Source: an uncultured Subdoligranulum sp.
Lineage (GTDB): Bacteria > Bacillota_A > Clostridia > Oscillospirales > Ruminococcaceae
Assembly: GCF_937890665.1 (NCBI RefSeq)
Contig: NZ_CALADU010000070.1
Coordinates: 1-7,139 of the forward strand
Direction of reading: 5' to 3'
Length of the DNA stretch: 7,139 nucleotides
Part shown: in pieces, positions 1 through 4,598 of the stretch
Numbering within the stretch: position 1 is the stretch's first letter
Layout of the letters: every line of letters starts with the position of its first letter
Made by a program: the position numbers and the translations under genes
The notes under the pieces: model-generated
Databases searched by the model: none
The model's input: only the letters and a program-made list of their open reading frames with translations
What the model was told of the DNA's origin: nothing

Positions 1-225
1 GTCCACCTGGCTGAACAATTCGGAAACTTCGTGATAGCCCAGCGCCCGTGCCAGCGCGATGGCCTGGGTCACTTTGGGTTCGCTGTCGCCCTGTTCCCAG
101 GCGATGAGGGTGCGGGCAACGGCCGTCTTGCCCGCAGGCAGATACTCCCGCATTTTGCGCACGGTCTGCTCGCGGGTCAGTTTCTGCGCCTCCCGCGCTG
201 CCTTGATGCGTTCATTCCAGCTCAT
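1..225 (-). CDS. Xre-family helix-turn-helix regulator, N-terminal part (runs off left edge)
   Basis: Reading leftward from an ATG at 225-223 gives 75 codons without a stop, beginning MSWNERIKAAREAQKLTREQ. The pattern is a Cro/C1-type HTH: helix 1 about residues 3-15, TREQTVRKM as the next helix (17-25), then a recognition-helix region ending in LIAWEQGDSEP, the usual Xre signature W-E-x-G-x-x-x-P. The start is supported by GGGAGG six bases upstream of the ATG and by a promoter at 255-283. The C-terminal effector part lies outside the window, so it cannot be seen whether this is a LexA-like S24 autoprotease repressor, a metalloprotease-controlled ImmR-like repressor or a bare HTH. Its divergent position beside a Y-family polymerase suggests that it represses both itself and the polymerase, but that is inference. 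DNA binding is a confident call; the regulatory circuit is not. Confidence 0.87.
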   Translation of the reverse strand, partial: MSWNERIKAAREAQKLTREQTVRKMREYLPAGKTAVARTLIAWEQGDSEPKVTQAIALARALGYHEVSELFSQVD

Positions 226-254
226 AGCGCGCCTCCCTATACTTCTATGTCCTT

Positions 255-283
255 ATCATAGCATAGCCGGGACCGCAAGTCAA
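255..283 (-). promoter_or_regulatory. Sigma-A promoter of the Xre regulator
   Basis: On the minus strand TTGACT (positions 283-278) is followed by a 17-base spacer and TATGAT (260-255). Each box has five of six consensus bases at ideal spacing. The -10 ends 29 bases before the start codon, giving a short leader containing the GGGAGG ribosome binding site. Confidence 0.75.
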
Positions 284-299
284 GCATACAATTACATGG

Positions 300-311
300 A
301 TATTCAAATAT
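300..311. promoter_or_regulatory. Candidate operator palindrome between divergent promoters
   Basis: ATATT-CA-AATAT is a perfect 5+5 inverted repeat lying between the two opposing -35 boxes (278-283 and 318-323). Its position would let one bound dimer affect both promoters. A short AT-rich palindrome can occur by chance and no second copy was found, so this is a weak call resting mainly on position. Confidence 0.3.
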
Positions 312-317
312 AAAGCC

Positions 318-346
318 TTGAAAGTGAAGAAACAAGCAATTATAAT
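318..346 (+). promoter_or_regulatory. Sigma-A promoter of the polymerase operon
   Basis: TTGAAA (318-323), a 17-base spacer and a perfect TATAAT (341-346). Transcription would begin near 353, leaving a leader of only about 15 bases that holds the GAAGGGGG ribosome binding site (353-360), seven bases before the ATG at 368. No canonical Firmicutes SOS box (GAAC-N4-GTTC type) was seen overlapping it. Confidence 0.78.
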
Positions 347-367
347 AAGGCTGAAGGGGGTTGTCGT

Positions 368-409
368 ATGTCAGGCCGACACATACTCCATGTCGATGCC
401 AACAGCTTC
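368..409 (+). CDS. dinB: Y-family DNA polymerase (DinB/Pol IV-like), exon 1
   Basis: Fourteen codons, MSGRHILHVDANSF, form the start of a Y-family polymerase before the group II intron. The HVDANSF stretch matches the first catalytic motif of Pol IV (E. coli HVDMDCF). D10 corresponds to the metal-binding Asp8 and F14 precedes the steric-gate position. The ATG is fixed by GAAGGGGG seven bases upstream and the promoter at 318-346. The reading frame continues in the segment starting at 2777, which opens with YSSVE, exactly the residues expected next. Without splicing, translation would add one Val and stop at the TGA at 413-415. This exon is too short to be found by ordinary ORF calling, so the gene would otherwise appear to lack its N-terminus and one catalytic aspartate. 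Confidence 0.9.
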
Positions 410-570
410 GTGTGACACGCAAGTCACTTGATTGATTGTCCTCCAAATGAGAGGACCCGCCGTACCGTCGGCGGCGCCTACCGTTCACAAAGTGGTCAGT
501 AATGCCCATGAGGAAACGGAACGGGACACAGTAGCCCTTTCTCAGAACGAGAAGGAGCGGCAACCGCGAG

Positions 571-576
571 GAAGCT
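571..576 (+). other. Candidate EBS1 (pairs with last six bases of exon 1)
   Basis: GAAGCT is the exact reverse complement of AGCTTC (404-409), the six bases directly upstream of the 5' splice site, as expected for the EBS1-IBS1 pairing that defines splice-site and insertion-site choice. It sits about 160 bases into the intron, within domain I. A given hexamer has roughly a one-in-seven chance of occurring in the 605-base segment, and no convincing EBS2 partner was found (GTTAGC at 585-590 has one mismatch to the preceding exon bases GCCAAC), so this remains a candidate. Confidence 0.5.
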
Positions 577-999
577 GCAAGACTGTTAGCAACGATACAG
601 TCAGGGAGCAGGCGAAGATAATATGACTAAGAAATCTGAACTGCTGATAAACGTCGTTATTGCAGAACAGGCCAAAGTTGCTGTCAGGCCTGACCCAAAA
701 CGGGGCTGAAGTCGGATGTTCCTCTGAATGCATAGGAGCACACGGTCAAATGACTTCCGGCGAAAAGGCAGAGTCTACGTTATCTGTATCAATCAAGTGG
801 AACGTGGTAAGCCCGTATCTTCCCATAACTGTATGGAAGGTTTCCCGTGAGGGACGCTAATGAAGGTGCGGGTACAGGAGGACGGAAAAAGCGAATGCCT
901 GGCTGTAACGGCCGGGATAGAGGTTGCAACATTACCTTGCCCGAAAGGGTGCAGACTTCCGTCTGGTCTTTCTTTGCAAGAGAGTTTGAAAAATTTCTG

Positions 1000-1006
1000 A
1001 AAGGGG
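1000..1006 (+). promoter_or_regulatory. Ribosome binding site deciding the maturase start
   Basis: AAAGGGG lies eight bases before the ATG at 1015. The reading frame is open upstream to a GTG at 847, but that start has no comparable site and the intervening residues do not resemble maturase N-termini, so 1015 is preferred. Confidence 0.65.
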
Positions 1007-1014
1007 TAAAGCAG

Positions 1015-2694
1015 ATGAACAGGAAACTGTGTGCGACTCCTCGCGCCGGCCGGCGCTGGCAAGACATTGATTTTGCCAATGCTGAGAAGTGCGTGAAGAA
1101 ACTGCAAATGCGTATTACAAAGGCCGCAAAGGAAAGAAAGTGGGGCAAGGTCAAAGCCCTGCAATGGACACTGACGCACTCGTATTATGCGAAAGTGCTT
1201 GCAGTGAAACAAGTGACAGAAAACAGAGGGAAGCGAACTTCCGGTGTTGACCATGAACTTTGGGACACACCCGACGGTAAATTGAAAGCGGTCGGAAAAT
1301 TAAAACGACACGGCTACCGACCGTTACCGCTTCGGCGTGTGTATATACCAAAGAAAAACGGTAAGCTTCGCCCCCTCAGCATTCCAACCATGACAGACAG
1401 AGCCATGCAAACCCTGTACAGGTTCGCGCTCGACCCTGTTGCGGAAACAACGGCGGATGCTCACTCATACGGATTTCGCAAAGGACGTTGCGTGCAAGAT
1501 GCCATTGAACACTGCTTCACAAGTCTAAGCCGCGGCACATCACCGGCTTGGATTCTGGAGGGAGACATCAAAGGATGCTTTGATCATATCAGCCACAAAT
1601 GGCTGCTGGATAATATTCCGATGGACAAAGAAATCCTTGGAAAATTTCTAAAGAGCGGTTTCGTGGATGGCGGTATCTTCCACAATTCGGAAGAAGGCAC
1701 CCCGCAGGGCGGTACGATTTCGACTGTGCTTTGTAACATGACGCTGGATGGATTGGAGCCCTTACTGAAAGAGAGATTCGTGCGCAAATACAGGAACGGT
1801 CGGATGTACAATCCAAAAGTCAACTTTACTCGATATGCCGACGACTTTATTGTGACGGGAGAAAGTCCCGAGCTGCTGGATGAACAAGTAAAACCACTCA
1901 TCCGGCAATTCCTCCAGGAGCGAGGCCTTACCCTGTCAGAAGAAAAAACCAAGATTACGCATATCGAAGATGGGTTTGATTTCTTGGGATGTAACATCCG
2001 AAAGTTCAAAGGAAAATTGCTTACACGGCCATCCAAAACATCCGAAAAAGCGTTTCTCGCTAAAATTCGAGCGGTGATTCGGGCCAATCGGATGGCACGC
2101 CAACAAGACCTCATTGCCAAACTGAACCCTATTATCCGAGGATGGACAAACTTCCACCGTTTCAACGTCGCTTCCAGGGTGTTTCACCATGCCGACTTTC
2201 AGATTTACCAAGCATTGTGGAAATGGGCAAAAAGACGGCATCCTAACAAAGGAAGTCGCTGGATCGCCCAACGATATTTCCATCGCATTGGTAATCGTAC
2301 CTGGACATTTTCTGTCCAATGGCGGAGAACGGATGGCAGTACAGGGTACTATGCCTTGGAATACGCGAGCGATGTGAAAATTGCTCGCTATCCCAAAATT
2401 CAGGACGGAGCCAATCCCTATGATGAGGAATGGCAGCTGTATTTTGAAGAACGGGAAACGGATAAAATGCGTATCAGTGTAAAAGGCAATGCCACGCTCA
2501 GGAAAATCTTCCGAATTCAGAAAGGGCGCTGCGCGCTTTGCGGTGAGCGTTTAACCCTGGAAACTGGTGCGCGGTGTCACAAATACACCGATGGAATGCG
2601 TACGATGAACTATTTGGTTCATCCAAGTTGTCACAGGAAAACCCATTCTTTTCCATTCTTGCGACCGGCTTATTGCGGCAGTAATAGGCTTTGA
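1015..2694 (+). CDS. ltrA: Group II intron reverse transcriptase/maturase (LtrA-type, HNH-containing)
   Basis: The 559-residue intron-encoded protein binds its intron RNA, promotes splicing, and reverse-transcribes the intron into new DNA targets. Visible parts: an N-terminal RNA-binding region (about 1-105) with YAKVLAVKQVT; fingers/palm from RRVYIPKKNGKLRP (107 onward); GDIKGCFDHI (183-192, first catalytic Asp D184); GTPQGG (228-233); the active site YADD (274-277) with both aspartates intact; SEEKTKI and FDFLGC of motifs 6-7; a thumb/maturase domain X starting near LNPIIRGWTNFHRF (370-383); and a C-terminal HNH endonuclease with C506/C509, H522, N532, H536, C539 and H540. Length is normal for the family. 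The stop codon lies seven bases before domain V, the usual arrangement. The HNH motif is slightly non-canonical (CHKY where [D/H]HI is usual), so second-strand cleavage could be altered. The protein appears full length and plausibly functional. Confidence 0.95.
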   Translation: MNRKLCATPRAGRRWQDIDFANAEKCVKKLQMRITKAAKERKWGKVKALQWTLTHSYYAKVLAVKQVTENRGKRTSGVDHELWDTPDGKLKAVGKLKRHGYRPLPLRRVYIPKKNGKLRPLSIPTMTDRAMQTLYRFALDPVAETTADAHSYGFRKGRCVQDAIEHCFTSLSRGTSPAWILEGDIKGCFDHISHKWLLDNIPMDKEILGKFLKSGFVDGGIFHNSEEGTPQGGTISTVLCNMTLDGLEPLLKERFVRKYRNGRMYNPKVNFTRYADDFIVTGESPELLDEQVKPLIRQFLQERGLTLSEEKTKITHIEDGFDFLGCNIRKFKGKLLTRPSKTSEKAFLAKIRAVIRANRMARQQDLIAKLNPIIRGWTNFHRFNVASRVFHHADFQIYQALWKWAKRRHPNKGSRWIAQRYFHRIGNRTWTFSVQWRRTDGSTGYYALEYASDVKIARYPKIQDGANPYDEEWQLYFEERETDKMRISVKGNATLRKIFRIQKGRCALCGERLTLETGARCHKYTDGMRTMNYLVHPSCHRKTHSFPFLRPAYCGSNRL

Positions 2695-2701
2695 AAGGCT
2701 T

Positions 2702-2776
2702 GAGCCGTATGACGGGAAACTGTCACGTACGGTTCTTAGGGGAGGGGTGGGCAGTAATGCCTATCTCTTACCCGAC
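2702..2776 (+). ncRNA. Group II intron domains V and VI with branch-point A and 3' splice site
   Basis: Domain V (2702-2735, 34 nt) starts GAGCCGTATG and closes with CGTACGGTTC. Its distal stem GACGG/CTGTC is capped by GAAA, and the catalytic AGC triad is at 2703-2705. This is near-consensus for bacterial group II introns. Domain VI follows: its tip GGCA-GTAA-TGCC (2750-2761) is a perfect stem with a GNRA tetraloop, and A2770 lies seven bases from the 3' end in CTCTTACCCGAC, the normal place for the bulged branch-point adenosine. The intron ends at 2776 because the next codon (TAT) resumes the polymerase. Confidence 0.93.
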
Positions 2777-3988
2777 TATTCTTCGGTTGAAATGCAGGAA
2801 AACCCCACCTTACGTGGCAAACGGATCGCCGTCTGCGGCTCGAAGGAGGACCGGCACGGCATCGTGCTGACCGCCAGCTACCCGGCCAAGCGGATGGGGG
2901 TCAAGACCGGCATGGCCATCTGGGAGGCGCAGCGGTGCTGCCGCGACCTCATCATCGTGCCGCCGCACTACCGCGAGTATATGCGGTACAGCGGCTATAT
3001 GCGGGAGATTTTGCAGGACTACACCGACCAGGTCGAGGCGTTTGGCCTGGATGAAAGCTGGGCGGATGTGAGCGGCAGCGTGGGGCTGTTCGGCAGCGCC
3101 ATGACCATTGCGCAGGAGATCAGCGAGAGGGTCAAACGGGAGCTGGGAATCACGGTGAGCATCGGCGTTTCCGACAATAAAGTCACCGCAAAATTGGGCA
3201 GCGACTACAAAAAGCCGGACGCCATCACCCGCATTGAGGCGGATAATTACAAGGAGATCGTCTACCCGCTGCCGGTGCAGGACCTGCTCTATGTGGGTCA
3301 CGCCACCCAGCGCAAGCTCAATTATTATGGCATCCGCACGATTGGCCAACTGGCGCAGACCAACCCGGAAGTTTTGCATGGCTGGTTTGGCAAGGTGGGG
3401 TACTCGCTGTCCGCCTTTGCCCGCGGGCTGGATGCCTCGCCGGTCGCCAGGCAAGACCATGTGGCGGCGGTCAAAAGCGTGGGCAACAGCGGCACCACGC
3501 CGCGGGACCTCGTCAACAACGAGGATGTCTGGCTGATGCTGCTGGTCATGGCCGAGAGTGTCGCTATGCGGATGCGGGAACTCGCCATGAAATGCACGGT
3601 GGTGGAGGTCAGCGTCCGGGACTGCGACCTGAACGGGTTTGTCCGGCAGCGAAAAATTGATACGCCCACGAGCAGCAGTTTGGAGATCGCACAGATAGCG
3701 TTCGATCTTTTTAAAAGCAACTACCGCTGGGGCAAGCCGCTGCGTGGCGTCGGGGTGCGCGGCGCCTCGCTGGTGCCCGCCGATACGCCGGTGCAGCTGG
3801 GCTTTTTCAGAAATGCCGAGAAACGCGAGAAACTGGAGCGGCTGGACAAGGCGGTGGATGTGGTGCGCGAACGATACGGGTACACCAGCGTCCAGCGGGC
3901 GCGAATTTATACCGACCGCGGGCTGGGGGCGATCAACCCGAAGGACGACCACACGGTGCATCCGGTCGGGTTCTTTAACGCGGGATAA
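2777..3988 (+). CDS. dinB: Y-family DNA polymerase (DinB/Pol IV-like), exon 2
   Basis: Continuing from exon 1 (368-409), the spliced product is 417 residues, normal for Pol IV. It performs low-fidelity translesion synthesis past damaged bases. Visible in spliced numbering: catalytic D10 (exon 1); steric-gate Tyr15, the first codon of this exon; finger motif RHGIVLTASYPAKRMGVKTGM; second catalytic pair GLDESWADV with D106 and E107; SIGVSDNKVTAKLGSDYKKP of the palm; an HhH-like thumb LLYVGHATQRKLNYYGIRTIGQLA; and a little finger ending in a probable beta-clamp motif QLGFF (354-358). A GTG at 2747 is in frame and looks like a start, but it lies in intron domain VI and its first ten residues are intron sequence. 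The gene is followed 35 bp later by the small gene at 4024, probably co-transcribed. Chromosomal dinB is usually not beside an Xre regulator, so this is likely an element-borne paralogue. Confidence 0.93.
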   Translation, partial: YSSVEMQENPTLRGKRIAVCGSKEDRHGIVLTASYPAKRMGVKTGMAIWEAQRCCRDLIIVPPHYREYMRYSGYMREILQDYTDQVEAFGLDESWADVSGSVGLFGSAMTIAQEISERVKRELGITVSIGVSDNKVTAKLGSDYKKPDAITRIEADNYKEIVYPLPVQDLLYVGHATQRKLNYYGIRTIGQLAQTNPEVLHGWFGKVGYSLSAFARGLDASPVARQDHVAAVKSVGNSGTTPRDLVNNEDVWLMLLVMAESVAMRMRELAMKCTVVEVSVRDCDLNGFVRQRKIDTPTSSSLEIAQIAFDLFKSNYRWGKPLRGVGVRGASLVPADTPVQLGFFRNAEKREKLERLDKAVDVVRERYGYTSVQRARIYTDRGLGAINPKDDHTVHPVGFFNAG

Positions 3989-4023
3989 GGAATTTTTGAC
4001 AGATAGCAGGGAGGCGCAACGCA

Positions 4024-4290
4024 ATGTCACGCAAGATCATTGGACGCGAAAAGCGATATGTGGAAGTGGATGTCCGCTTCGAGCCGGACGGCCACCTGCG
4101 GCCGCTGGCGATCCGCTTTGGCCCGGAGCAGGTGTACGAGATCGACAAGATCAAGGATGTCAGCCGCCGCGCCGCCGAGGTGGGCGGTGTGGGGGATCGC
4201 TATATCTGTGTGATCCACGGGCGGGAAACAAACCTCTGGATGGAGAAGGGCCGCTGGTTTGTGGAGGCCAAGCTGGTGGCCGAAGCGTGA
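4024..4290 (+). CDS. Small unrecognised protein in the polymerase operon
   Basis: An 88-residue protein beginning MSRKIIGREKRYVEVDVRFE. I cannot assign a named family. The sequence alternates charged and hydrophobic residues in short stretches (YVEVDVRFEPDG, LRPLAIRFG, RYICVIHGRETNLWMEKGRWFVEAKLV), suggesting a small mainly beta-stranded soluble fold. There is no signal peptide, membrane segment or cysteine cluster, and it does not resemble YolD, the small partner common beside Bacillus UvrX-type polymerases. The start is supported by AGGGAGG (4008-4014) nine bases upstream. It lies 35 bp after the polymerase stop on the same strand with no terminator between, so it should share the polymerase promoter. 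I have an impression that proteins of this kind recur beside Clostridia Y-family polymerases, but I cannot verify it here; an accessory role in lesion bypass is inference. Confidence 0.8.
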   Translation: MSRKIIGREKRYVEVDVRFEPDGHLRPLAIRFGPEQVYEIDKIKDVSRRAAEVGGVGDRYICVIHGRETNLWMEKGRWFVEAKLVAEA

Positions 4291-4323
4291 CATGACTCGA
4301 TACCAACTATATGAATAGGCAAA

Positions 4324-4385
4324 GCAAATGCCGCGGGCACAGGTGTGAATCGGGTGATTCAGGAACCTGCCTCGCGGCGTTTTGC
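4324..4385. terminator. Long hairpin after the polymerase operon, probable terminator
   Basis: GCAAA (4324-4328) and GCCGCG (4330-4335) pair with CGCGGC (4373-4378) and TTTGC (4381-4385). The stem continues as CAGGT (4340-4344) with ACCTG (4365-4369) and is capped by GAATC-GGGT-GATTC (4347-4360). It lies 33 bp after the small gene's stop. The T tract is short (TTTT, 4380-4383) and inside the stem, so classical intrinsic termination is imperfect; a protected 3' end or a two-way terminator is also possible. Confidence 0.55.
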
Positions 4386-4543
4386 ATCTATATATAATGG
4401 CACGAAGCCTTGTTTTTTGTCCGCGATCGGCCGGGCGATTGCCCTGGCATGGCCTTAAGCGGTAATGGCGGTGTCGCTTTTGCGGTACCGTTTTGTCCAT
4501 GTCTATAAGGTACAGGATAATTTTGACAACCATTTGAAAGACC

Positions 4544-4560
4544 TTTGAAGAAACTTCAAA
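4544..4560. repeat. Inverted repeat in the leader of the M23 peptidase gene
   Basis: TTTGAAG, three A residues, then CTTCAAA: a perfect seven-base inverted repeat, preceded by another TTTGAA copy at 4533-4538. It lies 38 bases before the proposed start and 20 bases before the ribosome binding site. It could be a regulator binding site or a small RNA hairpin; there is no T tract after it. Confidence 0.45.
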
Positions 4561-4580
4561 CAATTTATCACCAATTTGTG

Positions 4581-4587
4581 AAGGAGG
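4581..4587 (+). promoter_or_regulatory. Ribosome binding site deciding the M23 peptidase start
   Basis: AAGGAGG, a near-perfect anti-16S match, sits 11 bases before the in-frame ATG at 4599. The frame is open upstream to a TTG at 4545 and a GTG at 4578, but those lie upstream of or against this site and inside the inverted repeat region, so 4599 is chosen. Confidence 0.7.
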
Positions 4588-4598
4588 CGATTGATGAT

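Larger units (their letters stand above)
410..1014 (+). ncRNA. Group II intron RNA, 5' ribozyme part (domains I-III and start of IV)
   Basis: These 605 bases contain no credible protein gene. They begin GTGTGACACG, a typical group II 5' end, and would form the domain I-III scaffold that recognises the exons and supports catalysis. Many short complementary segments are visible, for example the GC-rich CCGCCGTACC/GGCGGCG area near 458-476. I could not derive a full secondary structure by eye. A candidate exon-binding site lies at 571-576. The region also holds the maturase ribosome binding site near its 3' end. Confidence 0.8.
410..2776 (+). mobile_element. Group II intron inserted in the polymerase gene (complete, sense orientation)
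   Basis: A 2367-bp retroelement with recognisable parts in order: a 5' end GTGTG matching the group II GUGYG consensus, about 600 bases of structured non-coding RNA (domains I-III and the start of IV), a reverse-transcriptase/maturase gene in domain IV, then domains V and VI ending in ACCCGAC. The boundaries are set by protein continuity: joining 409 to 2777 restores ...DANSF-YSSVE... of a Y-family polymerase in frame. Orientation is that of the host gene, so self-splicing could restore the message. The maturase resembles the chloroplast-like (CL) lineage with a C-terminal HNH domain, which usually goes with IIB RNAs; the class is inferred from memory of the families. No frameshift or truncation is visible, so it may be active. 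The intron is visibly less GC-rich than the flanking polymerase gene, consistent with recent arrival. Confidence 0.93.
4386..4598 (+). promoter_or_regulatory. Leader/promoter region of the M23 peptidase gene
   Basis: No gene is supported in the 308 bases between 4290 and 4599. Besides the hairpin at 4324-4385, it holds a weak promoter candidate, TTGTCC (4493-4498), 17 bases, GATAAT (4516-4521), and a perfect inverted repeat TTTGAAG-AAA-CTTCAAA (4544-4560) near the start codon. A TATAAT at 4393-4398 lacks a -35 partner. Control of this gene is not resolved. Confidence 0.35.

Noticed and set aside
432..860. Short open frames within the 5' part of the intron (432-626, 660-860)
   Set aside because: They lie in the ribozyme domains I-III, lack ribosome binding sites and have no recognisable product.
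847..1014. N-terminal extension of the maturase from a GTG at 847
   Set aside because: The 56 extra residues do not resemble maturase N-termini, the segment is needed as structured intron RNA, and the ribosome binding site points to 1015.
2702..2735. Hairpin that could be read as a terminator after the maturase
   Set aside because: It matches group II domain V in length, sequence and tetraloop and has no T tract.
2810..4030. Long open frame (406 codons) on the minus strand opposite the polymerase
   Set aside because: It is antisense to a gene with clear catalytic motifs, its product is Arg/His/Ala-rich as expected from reading GC-rich codons backward, and no ribosome binding site or family signature is seen.
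4391..4398. TATAAT-like -10 box just after the hairpin
   Set aside because: No -35 match is present at 16-18 bases upstream; that position falls inside the hairpin arm.
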